The notes under the pieces were generated by a model, which was given only the letters and a program-made list of their open reading frames with translations, did no database searches and was not told where the DNA came from. Shown piece by piece: positions 40,040-52,146 of a DNA stretch of 64,000 bases (its first letter is position 1; each line of letters opens with the position of its first letter). Origin of the DNA: Malaya genurostris (lineage: Eukaryota; Arthropoda; Insecta; Diptera; Culicidae); assembly GCF_030247185.1 (NCBI RefSeq), contig NC_080571.1, positions 32,352,753 through 32,416,752 of the forward strand, given 5' to 3'. The position numbers were made by a program, and so were the translations under genes.

Positions 40040-40159
40040 CTGCCATATCCGCCTAGCAGTTCATTTTAAACCGATAAGCAAAAGCAAAGTTTGAAGTATT
40101 TATGCAACACTTAGCGACTGCTTAGCGGTTTAAATTGAACTGCTAGGCGGATATGGCAG
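40040..40159. mobile_element. Small hairpin element, 41-bp arms
   Basis: CTGCCATATCCGCCTAGCAG (40040 onward) is inverted at 40119-40159. The two 41-bp arms differ at about two positions and flank a 38-bp spacer. It is probably a tiny MITE. Confidence 0.7.
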
Positions 40160-40451
40160 TTCAGTTTTAACTGCTTCACGCGCTGATGAGCCGAATTTGA
40201 AACGCGAAGAAATCGAAATGAAGAAAAGAGTTTTCATAATATAAGGGAGACCGGGGCTAAGCCGGACAGTTTTTGGAAGTTGCAAAATAAAAAACATTCA
40301 TCACAACTAGGTTTTCGCTCAAGTTATCTCTATTTTTGCCTTTCTCTATAGAAAGGTATTAGAATTGCTGGAAAAACCGACATTCGAACGGAGCCTCGGA
40401 GACCCATAGTGTTATATACCATTCGACTCAGTTCGACGAGATCGGAAAATG

Positions 40452-40482
40452 TCTGTGTGTGTGTGTGTGTATGTGTGTGTGT
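40452..40482. repeat. (TG)n microsatellite
   Basis: TG dinucleotides with one or two A interruptions. Confidence 0.85.
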
Positions 40483-40722
40483 GCACTTTTAGAAGATATT
40501 TTTACCGCTCAATTCTCTCAGAGATGGTTGAACCGATTTTAAAAAAACTTAGGCTCGTTTGAAAGCTACTATCGGGCCGGCCATTGATCATGTTCGAAGA
40601 TCAAATGGCTGTGACTTTTGGTTCCGGAGATATGATGGTATAAAAGCCTTCATGCAAAATTTGAGCTAAATCGGACATGCGTAAGGGGTGCTGCACGGTG
40701 GTGAAGGTTTGACAATTTTCGA

Positions 40723-40973
40723 TCTTGAAAAAGCACCATAGGGGGGAAGACATGAAATTTCCAAAATCGAAATTTTTTTTGATGCCGATACTTTTAAAAC
40801 TGCACGAAACATCAAAATTTAGTGTCATCACAAAAAAAAAATTTTTCAAACAATTTTTTTTCGAGATGACACTAAATCTCGACGTTTCATGCAATTCTAA
40901 GCCTTTTGACATCAAAAATTTTTTTTCGATTTCGAAAATTTCATGTACTCCCCCCTATGGTGATTTTTCAAGA
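40723..40973. repeat. Long hairpin, 107-109 bp arms
   Basis: The left arm TCTTGAAAAAGCACCATAGG ... and the right arm ... CCTATGGTGATTTTTCAAGA are reverse complements with modest divergence. The loop is 35 bp and itself rich in A- and T-runs. Both strands therefore give similar translated words such as LHETS-FSVI. Confidence 0.85.
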
Positions 40974-41551
40974 TATATGAAAATTCCACTAAGTGGACAG
41001 AGAAAGGTTATTTAGATTAGCATCACTGTTCTCATACAAATAGGCAACGCAAATGTCAAGCACTAGTTTGGAAAAATGATGCTGACTGTGTGACATAAAC
41101 ACTGAAGCATGCTTTTGTGAACTACTCGAATCAATCTGAATCAATTGGTGTCAAAATTAATATCCAAAATTATTTAATAAAAGTATGAAACATATTTTCA
41201 TGAGAATGTTATGAAAGAAGAGAAAGGCATTATCACACCACTAGGTGGATTAAGAAGGGTTTTTTCATAAATACGTTTATTTCATAGGTAATATACATAA
41301 GTTTTTCTTTGGCATCCACAATAATACTTTAAACCTAATTCATTTCGAATATCATATTAATATTTTCTTATTCATTAGTTAATCTAAACACTGTTTTTAT
41401 CAAGCGATTTGCTACTATAAATTACATAAAAAAATACACTTATTTTGTACGTGATCTTATAACTATTTCAGGTTTGTTCACTTTTATTTAATATATAGCT
41501 GGCTATTGGTTGAACTCATGGAAGAGAAAACAGTCTAACATAAAATAAAAT

Positions 41552-44500
41552 TTATATTGGAACTCCAATGGATTTAATGAAATGATAAAAAAGTTTCATG
41601 TAAGGAACGTCACGACAAGCAAGAATGTCGCGAACTGGGACATTGGATAGTCTACCTTGAGTACGCAAGGAATTTATTAGTATTAGTTGAGATCTGACAT
41701 CACGATGCTCCATACATGTCCAAACGACATGATCAATATCGCGATAACCTTCGCCACAAGCACAATGATAGTTCCGGAAAGTCCAATTCGAAGGAGATCT
41801 GCGTCTAATGTGTAGCGATTGGACATGAGTCTGGACATCACACGAACGAAATCCCTACTCACATCCAGTCTTCTGGACCATGCCTTTGTCGATATTTTCT
41901 GAATAATTGAGTGCATCCACCGTCCCAGATCATCTTTATCCCAAGAAGCTTGCCAGCTGGCAAGTGTTCTTTGGCGAGACGCGCTATAGAATTCGTTGAA
42001 AGCAATCGGTCTCTCATAAATTTTACCCTAAATAGCACCACATTTGGCTAAACTATTGGATCTTTCAATGCCTGGAATGGAGCAATGAGCCGGGACCCAA
42101 ACTATTGTGATTTGATAATTATTATTCAATATGACGTTCAGGCACTGTTTTATTTTGCCCAAGAAAAAAGGTTCATTTTTGCCAGCAGCGTTTCAGCGAA
42201 TGGCTTCAATTGCACTCAGACTATCTGAGAAGAGGAAATAATGGTTTGAAGATAATGTGACGATTACACTCAAACTGTAATGAACTGCTGCTAACTCTGC
42301 TATATAAACAGATGCAGGTTCTTGAAGATTAAACGCAGCCGAAACATTATTGTTGAACATACCAAACCCAGTAGCCTCTTCAATTCGTGATCCGTCCGTG
42401 TAAAATATTTTCTCAGAGTCAATATGCCTGAACTTACTTGTAAATATTTTTGGGATTTCCAACGAGCATAGGTGTTCCGGGATTTCACGCCCTTCACGCT
42501 GCATGGATGTGTCGAAAAATAAAGTTGAGTCAGGGACATTTAGGAGGCTGTCACGGATAGGAATATATCTTGAAGGGTCGATTTCCTGTGACATATGGTT
42601 AAAATATACTGTCATGAATCTTGTTTGAGATTGAAGCTCAACTAGCCTTTCGAAGTTGTTAATAACCAGGGGATTCAGCACCTCACATCTTATTAGCAGT
42701 CGCGATGAAAGCTCCCAAAAATGATCCTTCAATGGAAGAACTCCCGCCAGAACTTCAAGACTCATTGTATGTGTCGAGTGCATGTAGCCTAAAGCGCAAT
42801 TCGCAAACAACGATACTGAATTCGCTCCAGTTTGATAATATGAGAATTTGCAGCGGAACGAAAGCAAACGCATCCATATTCCATCACTGAAAGTATCGTT
42901 GTTTGATACAATTTTATTAGATCTTGCGGATGAGCACCCCACCAAGATCCTGTTATTGTTCGAAGAAAATTTACTCTTTGTTGGCATTTCGTTATCAGAT
43001 ACCTAATGTGGAATCAAACCACACTCCGAGGTATTTGAAAGTCAAAACCTTTTGGATCATTCTTCCCATCATATGAAGCTGAAGCTGCGCGGGATCAAGC
43101 TGTCTTGAAAAGACGACCAGCTCTGTTTTCTCCGCAGAGAATTCGATACCCAGATGAACAGCCCAAACAGACAAGTTATCTAAGGTATCTTGCAATGGTT
43201 TATGCAGATCAATAGCTTTGGGCCCAGTAACTGAAACCACGCCATCATCTGCCAATTGCCTTAGTGTACATGGGGTTACTAGACAGCTGTCAATGTCATT
43301 CACGTAAAAATTATAGAGGAACGGACTGAGGGGCATGAGGCTTGCGGGAGACCCATGTAGCTAATTCTGATTGTTGCCAAATCGCCATGTGAAAAATACA
43401 AGCACTTTTCTGACATAAGGTTGTGCAAATAATTATTTATAACCGCTGGAAGTCCATGTTGGTGGAGCTTGTCTGAAAGAACATCAATGGAAACTGAATC
43501 AAATGCTCCTTTAATGTCTAAAAATACAGATGCCATTTGTTGCTTTTGAGCGAAGGCAATTTGGATGTCAGACGAAAGTAATGCAAGGCAATCATTCGTC
43601 CCTTTATTTCTACGGAAGCCAAACTGAGTATCTGACAACAAACCGTTCGTCTCGACCCAATTGTCGAGACGTCGAAGAATAATTTTTTCGAACAATTTTC
43701 TGATGCAGGACAACATCGCAATGGGTCTATATGAGTTGTGATTGGAAGCTGGTTTCCCCGGCTTTTGAATGGCGATAACTTTCACTTGTCTCCAGTCAGG
43801 TGGAACGATATTTTGCTCAAGAAATTTGTTGAATAATTACAACAAACGTCTTTTTGCCAGGTCGGGCAGATTCTTAACCAAGTTGAATTTAATTCTGTCC
43901 AACCCAGGAGCGTTATTGTTACAAGACATGCGTGCTATGGAAAATTCCATCATGGAAAAGGGGCTATCAATGGAACCATTATTTGGAAAATATTCGCTAA
44001 TAATGCTATGCGTAGGAATAGAATCTAGGCAAACTTTTCTAGCAAAGTCAAATATCCATCGGTTCGAGTATTCCTCACTCTCATTTCCTACGTTACGATT
44101 CCTCATTCGTCTGGCCGTATCCCAAAGAGTGCTCATTGAGGTTTCTCTTGACAAACCTTCGAAAAAATATCTTCAATAGCTACCATTCTTGGCCCGAAGT
44201 ATGCTCTTGTACTTGATTTCTCAAACCAAGAATTTTTTCTCCTCGTCGTTTTGAAATCGTCTTGAAAGCATTTTGTTTCGCGTGTTTGAGATCTGAGAAG
44301 ACTTTGTCCCACCAAAGGTTTGGAGGTCATCTGTTAGTCGTCGGACCAAGAAATCGTTTGGTTTCATATTCTGCAAGGGGTGGGGGAGGGAGAGCTCTTC
44401 CATTGAATTCAAAATACTAGAGATACTGCTTTGGTATTTAATCCAGTCGATATTTTTTGTCAAATTATATGGAACATTTATTGAATTAGCAATGCAATTG

Positions 44501-44985
44501 CTATTGCTAATTGAGATGATGATTGGTAAATGATCGCTACCGTGTAAATCAGGCAATATTTTCCAGGTGCAATCTAGTCGAATTAAAGTCGAGCAAACAG
44601 ATATATCTAATGCAATTGGATGTGCAGGAGGTCTTGAAATCCGTGTCATGCTACCCATATTTAATACCGTCATGCTAAAATTGTCGCAAATATTGCATAT
44701 TATAGATGATCTTCTATCTTTGTAAACGGAACCCCACATCATTCCGTGAGAATTGAAATCTCCCAGAATCAATCGTGGAGCAGGGATGGCTTCGACCATT
44801 TCATTAAGCTGTTGTTGTCCAAGTTGAGCTCTTGTAGGAATATAAACCGAAGCTATACCGAACCAGTATAGCTTCGGTTTATATTCCTCCCGAAGCGAAT
44901 ATGCAACAAAACTTTAAATGAATCAAGTTTTGGCATGATGCTTCGACAATTCCACTGCAGGACAGTGATTGAATTATTTGCGACG
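41552..44985 (-). pseudogene. I-element ORF2 (endonuclease, RT, RNase H), broken
   Basis: Reading on the minus strand: SITVLQWNCRSI near 44955, then a deletion of about 80 residues replaced by an inverted scrap (44840-44905), then LILGDFNSHGMMWG and GSDHLPIIIS. RT: FLDIKGAFDSVS, then GLPQASCPS with a frame change where GLPQGSCLSP is expected, then LADDGVV. RNase H: FYTDGS, ELAAVHYS, SDSLSAIEAIR, after which a stop near 42193 and further breaks disrupt the WVP..H..GN..AD region. The C-terminus VPVRDILACRDVPYMKLF is present and ends at a TAA at 41552-41554. This tail is what the copy at 18863-22603 lacks. Confidence 0.85.
44836..44896. repeat. Palindrome at an internal deletion breakpoint
   Basis: AGGAATATAAACCGAAGCTA lies a few bases from its exact inverse TAGCTTCGGTTTATATTCCT, with about 22-bp arms and a 9-bp spacer. 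The right arm and the next 20 bases encode, in the opposite sense, the ASVYIPPEANMQ piece expected at this point of the endonuclease. Confidence 0.8.
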
Positions 44986-45059
44986 GATGATAAATTATCC
45001 ATCAAATGATACAAACCCTGAGACAATTGGCCAATGAGCTGATAACTGCGTTAAAAAAG

Positions 45060-45962
45060 TTCTAGCTATTGGAAGGAATGCCGCTATGAGGGTTTCCTTA
45101 GAGTTCAATAATATTGAATTATTCGAACATCCATTCTACAATTTTCGAAAACTTCAGTAATCCTATTGGTAGCTGTTACATGGAGCGCACTGGATTATTA
45201 TCTTTTTCTGTGCTAGTTCCTGGATTGGTTTGTGAATTAGACAAACCAGGATTCACAGTTTTTGGTTTCAATTTTTGTTTTTTAGATTTAACACGGGGAT
45301 CTTTTTTGAAGGTGTTATTTTAGGTTCCTTTTTTGGTAATTTGGGGGAGGACTTCTTCCTCTTACCAGAGCCTTTAGGAGTGACAAACAATGTACCTTAA
45401 CTATTTTCATCAGAGTCACATTCCTCTGGCTCTAGATTTAAACAATCGTTTTCTGCTTCGAGAGGGGGGACATCAATGACTGTTTTAAACATCTCTGTAT
45501 ATGTGTGCTTAGACTGTGCTTTTAAAGAAAGCTTCATTGTGTCTTTACGCAACCTAAATGCAGCGCATACTGAAAGATCATCATGAGGACTCTCCCCACA
45601 ATGAACACATTTTTCAATATCTCTATCGCAAAGATTATCCTTATGAGGCCCTTGACATTTGATACATTTGGACTTATTACTACAACAAGTAGCTGTATGC
45701 CCGAATTTTTTACAGCTCGTACGATTCATATAACATGTGAAACGAAAAGCCGAACAGAGAGACGAATTTTATCGATATAAACATTGCCAGGCATCGCAGA
45801 TCCGGCAAATGTTACTCCAAATGAATCTGAGGGAAGATAAGACTTAATTCCATCGACAATAGATGCTGAGTAAAATTGCTTGCATTCGAGTATCTTAACT
45901 CCCTTAAGCATGGAGTTTTTTAAACGACCAACTCCATGTTTAAGTAAATCATCGGCTGACAC
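45060..45962 (-). pseudogene. I-element ORF1 remnant
   Basis: It begins SADDLLKHGVGRLKN, matching the middle of the ORF1 at 17510-18870 (CEDILKHGVGCFKD). The knuckle region reads RTSCKKFGHTATCC, CIKCQGPHKDNLC and CVHCGESPHDDLSVC, so the first Cys of knuckle 1 is replaced by Arg. A frame change near 45727, a stop after DSDENS (45397-45399) and further breaks in the Lys/Pro-rich tail make it non-functional. The N-terminal third is missing. Confidence 0.82.
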
Positions 45963-45965
45963 TGA

Positions 45966-46069
45966 TTAGCTGAAAGCGAAACGTAAAAATTGAAAATAGT
46001 TATGTGCACTTAGCTCAAATCCGGTACCCATGCGGTACCAAACCCCTAAACAACTTGCTTTTATTGGAT
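45966..46069. other. No gene seen
   Basis: A short spacer between the truncated 5' end of the I element and the minisatellite. Confidence 0.4.
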
Positions 46070-46700
46070 TTTGGAATCGAAGTCTTGAATTGAGATCCGG
46101 ATCTGAACTTTTAAACTAAACTTTGAGACTTAAATTGAGATTCAGACCAGAATCCAGTTTCAAAATTTCTGTCCGGAATTCCAGAATTCTGAAACTGAGT
46201 TTTGAACCTGAAGCTCTGGAACTTCAGATCGAAATCTAACACCAGAATTTAGATACAAAAGTCTTTAATGAATCCAGTTCTAAAATGCATTCCAGAGTCC
46301 AAGTTCAGAATGCAGATCTAGAATTCGGTTCCATAAATCAGTTCCACAATTATAGAAGGGCAACTGAAAACAGGAATAAGATTCTGACCATTTTTGAACT
46401 AAATTTCGGATCTGGATTCTAGAACTGAATTTCGGAGCTAAATCCTGGATCCTGGATTGGAAACTGAATCCTGAGCTGGAATTTTGTAACTAAAATTCAG
46501 CTGCTGACCAGAATCTAGGTTCAGAACTCAGTGCTTAGGATTCAGGTTTAGAATTCAGTGTCGACCCAGAATTCTGGTCTCGGGTTCAGTTTCAGAACCT
46601 AGACTCAGTGATCAGTTCATTATTCTAGATCCAGAATTCAGTTCCAGAATTCAAGTTCAGAATTTAGTTCCAGAATTCAGAATCCAGATTGAGTTTCCAT
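46070..46700. repeat. Degenerate minisatellite, consensus near TTCCAGAATTCAG
   Basis: About 630 bp made almost entirely of 10-14 bp variants of CCAGAATTCAGTT, with words such as GATCCGGATCTGA, GGAATTCCAGAATTC and TTCAGAATTTAG. It is most regular near 46620-46680. No coding potential is seen. Confidence 0.8.
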
Positions 46701-48465
46701 TAATAACAGTTTAATTTGAACTGCTATGCATCGAGAAGCCGAAAACTTAGAATGATGGAAGAGTGGGTTTAAATTAAATTTCTACTAGCTATGGAAGCTC
46801 ATACTAGAGATATATTTGGAATTCAGAAAGTAAAAGGTACATACTTTCGGTAAGGCAATCCCTAGGCGATTGTTCGACTCGACTAACAGTCGAATTATTA
46901 TTTGCTGGTACTACGTAACCTAGTAAATCCAAGTTTCCCAACACCGAAAAGCAGAGTGTTCATCAAAGAATGCTCAAATTTGTAAAAAAACCCCTCATCT
47001 CCAGCATCCAGTCGTTCGCGTACCAGCAGCACACTGCATTTTTACAAACTACATACCATTTGCATTATTTATCGCTGCCAAAGACTAATGTCAGACGAGA
47101 TGCAGCCAACCTCAGACAAAATATTCCAGCGAGCCACAGTGTGTCAGCCCGGCCAGGGGCACGGCTAGACGGACTGTGGCATAACCGTTTCGAAGTAAAG
47201 AAGGAAACAAACGGTGGCGCGGGATCTGAGATAAAATACCTTACCCATCCAGTACATACCGTATGATAATGGCAATAATTCTTCAGCTGCTGGTTCTCTC
47301 GCAGTTTGTGCGCTAAGCGCCTATTCAGTACACAGGCACACAAGAACACATATCACACTCCTGTCGCTGTGGCAAGCCGGCCTCTGTGTCTATGCCAAGC
47401 CCCTCGTTCGTCGTTCGTCGTTCGTCGTTCGTCGTACCACCACCGACTACGACACGCCATGGGTGTGAAGCTTGCCAAAGCAACTGAACACAATGGCTCC
47501 AAATGGGTGAGAAAATGCCTCACTTAGCTTCTACTTTTGCGGCGAGGTGCCGTTGTTTGGAGTTTTGCATTCAGTTTGCTTCTTCTCCGTTTTTTTTTTA
47601 CTACTTCTTTTTCTTGTTCAGAAGCTTCAGCTTCAGGGATGCAGCAAATCTCTCGTCACAATTAGATTAGGCTACGTGTGTTCGTTTGTTCTGAAATATA
47701 TAGTTTTTTTTTTATTATTATTCTCTTAGAACATGGAAAAATTTCTTCGCAAATGTGAGGCGATAATACCCTCTTCATTTCATTTACATGAACCCGTCTG
47801 GAACTGTTGTCCGTCCGTCGTAGGGGTGGACTTGCCGTGCTTGAAATTTTATCGCAATTTTCTCTTCATGGTTTTCTCGAAGCAATCAACTGATTTATGA
47901 ACATTAATTCCAGTGGAAAAGTAATTTTTTCTTTCAACAAATAACACTCTTCCACCTTTAATAAATTAACGCGCATAATCCGACAATTACATCCAATCCT
48001 AAAGAAATCAATGACCACCCTCGGTACACCCAAAGCCACTTAGTTGTAATCAACGGATGAGTAACCGTTTGAAGGTTTTTTATGCAACTAGGGTTGCCAT
48101 CTAGGATGCATCGTTCACACGACAGCATTTAATTCTATTTATGGAAAAAAAATTTTTTTTTTTTTAAGTGTACATTTTCGTCTTGACCAAAATAGTTTTC
48201 TTGAATTCTCTGTGAACTTTTCAAATCTTTTTTCGTAACTTTGTTTATCTTCTATTCTGTTGAATACGAAGCCGTTCTCCTAAGTTTACAGGATCGGAAA
48301 AACGGTTTCTCTTATTCAAAATGATTTCGCAAATTTTCAATGGCTGCCCTCGTGACTGGGTCGTCGTTGCTTTTGCAGACGCAATAGGACTTTTCAACCC
48401 GAATGTTAATTCGTTTTAGATCACCAGGAGGAAAATTCTTTTTTTACTTCTCTCTCACCGCTAGC
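46701..48465. other. No gene seen; GC-richer in part
   Basis: Short frames only. 46950-47530 is richer in G+C and includes a 7-bp repeat tract. T-runs near 47590 and 48150. Nothing recognisable is encoded. Confidence 0.35.
47404..47434. repeat. (TTCGTCG)4 minisatellite
   Basis: Four tandem 7-bp units TTCGTCG. Confidence 0.9.
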
Positions 48466-48468
48466 CTA

Positions 48469-48634
48469 AGGTTGCTGTCAGAGTGAAAGTGTAACGCGAA
48501 GCGTCTAGGTACGCGTGCGAGCTAGTTGCATTCGATCAAAGCAAACCTGTCAGAGTGAACGCGATGCGATAACAGTATATTGCATTGAACTGCGTCGCTT
48601 CGCATCGCATTCCGCGCTCACTCTGACATCAACC
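48469..48634. mobile_element. Short MITE with AGGTTG..GTCAGAGTGA ends
   Basis: AGGTTGCTGTCAGAGTGA at the left is mirrored by TCACTCTGACATCAACCT at the right, giving a total of about 166 bp. The interior has further inverted words (GCGATGCGAT and ATCGCATCGC-like) and a second GTCAGAGTGAACGCG. It is non-coding. Confidence 0.75.
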
Positions 48635-49017
48635 TAGTATCATAACAAAGTCGTAGTGAGTCGATGTTACGCAGCGTGTCAGATCAATGTTCTATTAGAA
48701 ATATAGCAATTGAATGATAAATTTCTGAACGTTAAAAAATTCAAATGACAGTGGCGTTATGCTGTTCTTTAACTTGATAATGAACAATGAATTTATTTAA
48801 CTCACACACGCAAATTTTGAATTTTTTATGTGATCTGATCCCACATATGATGTAATTAATTAAGACTTAATTTGTCAAATTACGGAAAGTTCCATTTGTA
48901 ATGGCTTAACGCTGGATCAGCTTTTAGAAGAATTGAGAATTTTACTGGTTCCGAATGTTATTTCTATTCGGCTAGTAACTAACTGCTTGAAATTATGTGT
49001 AAGAAAAGCTGATCCGT

Positions 49018-49095
49018 GCTTCCATGGCTCAGTCGATTAATGGACGTACTTTGCGATCCAATGATTCTCGGATCAATTCGCCGCTCTCACTGTCA
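49018..49095 (+). repeat. tRNA-like (SINE-type) sequence
   Basis: It has a box-A-like TGGCTCAGTCGATTAATGG and a box-B-like GGATCAATTCG about 35 bp later. The arms do not form a good cloverleaf, so it is more likely a SINE head than a tRNA gene. Confidence 0.4.
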
Positions 49096-50425
49096 GTAGT
49101 TTTCTTTTGTTTCATTGAATTCGTATACTCACGTGAAATGCGACGCTCCATTTATGTACACCTTATAAGATGTAAAATCACTAGGTTTTTTCGAAGTGTG
49201 TAAGGCATTCGCATCAGTTAGTCAGGCAACAACATCATTTTGCCGAATACTCACCCTTAAATCAACGAATCGCGATGAGAGACCGGAGAATCAATGTGCA
49301 AAGAGTGCAATACTTCCGTTACAGTGAAGCGAAAATAAGCAGTCAGTGTACCAGTACTCGTATTATCATTTGCGCCAATGTAATGAACAGGAACAGCAGA
49401 TATCATAAATAATGGTTTTAAGGTACCAGTAAACAGACTCAGACCAGTATACAGATAGATTCGTAGCAATGGAAAAAAAATTAAGTCATAGAACGAATCT
49501 TAAGTTAAACTCAAAAACAGTTCTGACTGTCTTCTTTTGAATGTTCAGTAATTGCTCTAAAACATTCAACTTTTTTTACACATTGCATGTGACCGAATTG
49601 ACCTGGTAGATTGTGGGTAATATAAATTGTTACTAATATTCACTACCTGCTACTCCGGCTATTGAAAAGATAAGCCCGAGCTTCTTATTGGAAAAATTAA
49701 CACAATGTTGAAGAGGAATATATTTACGATATGTACTCATGGCAATGAAACTGAAGCCCCGCATTGATTTTAGTTTCCTCCTGATCTGTTAAATTTTTAT
49801 GTTCTTCACAAACATCAAAAAATCGCATTCCATTACAGAAATCGCGCATTAATAAATTAATTCATGTGAAAGATAAATTCTTCATTTTTACGTTAAAACT
49901 TGCACAGTACAGTCCATTCGTCAATTCGTTCCACAATTTGCTGATTTGTTGACTGGTACACGATATTAGATTTTTTTTCTCCTACCAACATTTATTTGGT
50001 TAGTATTACGCAATTATGTCATTTGTACAATTATTTTGATACACCTTTAAGCACGTGGTTCGAAATTACGAATCACATCGATCAAATACGCAAGTGAAAT
50101 CTCCACAGAAAACAGCGCGTTGCGCGCCAAAAGATTTTCTAACGATCTAGTATTCTTTTCTTCGACTGCCAAACACTTATGCAACTCGTTGTGCGCCGAA
50201 CACCTATCGATGATATAGCAAGCATAGACGACTTTTTCAACGGAAAATTCCATTACAAAACAATTCTACTTTTCCGGCAAGTTTTCTTAATTTTTTTTTT
50301 TGATGTACGAACCCGGTGGGGGTAAAAACTGTTCAAACAAAAAAAGAATCATGTAAATCCGTCCATCCGTTCTTACGTGATGCGATTACAAAGAATGATC
50401 TCTGCATTTTTATATATATAGATAG
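49096..50425. other. No gene seen
   Basis: AT-rich. The stretch 50290-50425 ends in TTTTTATATATATAGATAG, which resembles the 3' tail of an insect retroelement, but no coding remnant was found. Confidence 0.35.
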
Positions 50426-50428
50426 ATC

Positions 50429-51434
50429 GTCTCGCTTGCTCTGACGGGTCGCATCAATGATATGTCCCTGTTTGATCAGCATTTGAACTCGCTCTCACAA
50501 ATTGAAAATCAAATGGCTTTAGACGATAAGGTGATTATTATAGGCGACTATAATTTCCCCGGCATTAAATGGTCTCGCTCTTCGTCTAATTATTTATTTC
50601 CCGATATTGCAACACTTACTTCCCTGAAACTTCTTGATAGCTATAGGGTAAAGTGTAATAATATGCCCCCCTTAAGAAAACATTGAGATATTTCCAAGTG
50701 TATTGATATGTTTTCCTCGAGAATGTAAGTATTTCATTGCAATACGGATGAGCAACATAATTTTCAATGACTCCAATAGAAAAGATGAGAATTGATTGAT
50801 ATAAACACATTTTCCAAAGCGGCCACATTCTTAGTTTTTTTCGCTCGCCTCAGACATAATGCCCCAGCAGCCGTAAAATATATCTCACAACAAATCAGTG
50901 GCATGGCACACAACAAAAGACATTTTATCCCACAACAATGATGCATTATGCTTCTTGAAATGTCCATAAAGTTACTGTTTTGAGATAATCAGTATGTCAA
51001 AGAAATGGCGGATAAAACATCTATTTAGTCGAAGCAAAACCTTACATCGAAAAGCAGCCAAATGAAATTTTTAGTTTTTTCATACTTTCCTGCAAACGAC
51101 AACCACCAAACTTGCATAGCAGAAAGATCCTACGAAAAGATAGTGTTAGTGATAAAACTTTGGTTCAGAAAAGTCTTCAAAGCTTAAGAAAGGGAAGGGG
51201 GCGTTTTGGCTAGTAGGGCCGCTTTATAAGACTTTCCCCTAGTACTGCAAGACTAGTACAGTTTAACGATCAAAACAATAGTAACAATCGCCTGCTTGAT
51301 CTCTGCTTTGTTAGTCTTGAACTCATAAATACTTGCTCAATAACCCTCGCCCCCTCCCCGCTCGTTAAATCCTGCCAACATCATCCCCCACTTCACATTG
51401 TCATTCGTGATTGTCCGTCTGTTGTTTTCAATTA
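50429..51434 (+). pseudogene. CR1 endonuclease remnant (interrupted)
   Basis: 50429-50645 encodes LTGRINDMSLFDQHLNSL ... IIIGDYNFPGIKW and ends at LLDSY. The frame resumes after the TIR element at 51240 as STARLVQFNDQNN, then NNRLLDLCFVS and HHPPLHIVIRD, and ends at SVVFNY, where the Tigger-like element is inserted. The N-terminal half of the endonuclease is absent. Confidence 0.85.
50646..51239. mobile_element. 594-bp TIR element inserted in CR1
   Basis: The ends GGGTAAAGTGTAATAATATG and the inverse of GCTTTATAAGACTTTCCCC match imperfectly. Both sides are TA (50644-50645, 51240-51241). Taking out the element and one TA joins the CR1 frame exactly (LLDSY / STARL), which proves the boundaries. 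No transposase domain was seen. Confidence 0.85.
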
Positions 51435-51640
51435 CAGAGGGGTCTCGTATAACGCGGTACACCGGGGGCGTGAAAAGCGAATCCGCGATAAACGGGACCC
51501 AGAGCATATGGGATTTCGACTGATTGGGGCTGTGAACGATTATCTCACTTCGGTCGACAGATAGAGCTATACAATCTTCGGCAAACTTGTTGTAGATACT
51601 TAGACCAACAACTTAGTGTAGTTTGTCCGACAATTTGTTG
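51435..51640. repeat. Left terminal inverted repeat of the Tigger-like element
   Basis: Matches 57450-57702 in inverse orientation, including ACGGGACCCAGAGCATATGG, CTTGTTGTAGATACTTAGAC and CAGGAGCGC. The right copy has an extra CCGGCAATAACGAATCCGG-type insertion near the end. Confidence 0.85.
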
Positions 51641-52041
51641 AGAACTGCTCCGCCAGGAGCGCTTTGAAAAGAGCATGAAATAATTCATATGTTCACAATA
51701 GAAAAACAGTTTGAACATGAAATATCGCGAATATTTTACTTTCGGTGGTGTCGGTATTTTCGGAAAGAATGTTCCGGAGATCAAAACAGATCAAATGGTG
51801 TAAACAGTAGTGCGCAATTCAGCGTTCGATATTCCTACAACTCAAAATCATGTTAACTTATTAAGATGGTTTCTTCGAGAAGATGTTTTAAGATTCCAAT
51901 ACCTATTGAATGATTGATGAAACAGTTCTTATTGTATCTACAATGTGATCTTCTGTAGCTGAATACCATACTTGTTCATGAGAGTGATCTTATCGATCAG
52001 TTTTTGAACAAGTTGATGAAGGAGAGAAGGATGTTAAACTG

Positions 52042-52146
52042 TTTTTCTAGAAGGCGTTAGTAAGTTACTAAAGTATTTAGATGAATAAGCTATCGACATC
52101 TGAAATCTGAGGAACTGGATAGAGTGAAAACTCGAATTTCATACTT
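52042..52146. repeat. 105-bp direct repeat, left copy
   Basis: 98 percent identical (two mismatches) to 54705-54809. Together they bracket the LOA/R1-like element exactly. Confidence 0.9.

Larger units (their letters stand above)
40337..41265. repeat. Dispersed TIR-like repeat with an internal long hairpin
   Basis: It begins TTTTTGCCTTTCTCTATAG and ends AGAGAAAGGCATTATCACAC ... GGATTAAGAAGGG, so the two ends share an inverted TGCCTTTCTCT. It contains a TG microsatellite (40452-40482), a conserved module AGATGGTTGAACCGATTTT ... GGTTCCGGAGATATGATGG, and a 107-109 bp inverted repeat (40723-40829 against 40865-40973). A second copy starts at 63610. No coding capacity is seen. I recall similar sequences from mosquito genomes but cannot name the family. 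Confidence 0.7.
41266..45965 (-). mobile_element. I-clade non-LTR retrotransposon, 5'-truncated (copy 2)
   Basis: The same clade and overall structure as the element at 17250-23035 but a different subfamily and on the other strand. ORF1 is truncated at about 45965 and lacks its N-terminal third. ORF2 is complete in outline except for a deletion with an inverted scrap in the endonuclease. Several frameshifts and stops are present. The 3' UTR runs from 41551 to about 41266, where it meets the dispersed repeat at 40337-41265. Confidence 0.85.

Noticed and set aside
40601..41015. Two overlapping open frames on opposite strands with similar products
   Set aside because: The similarity is caused by the long hairpin, not by coding constraint.
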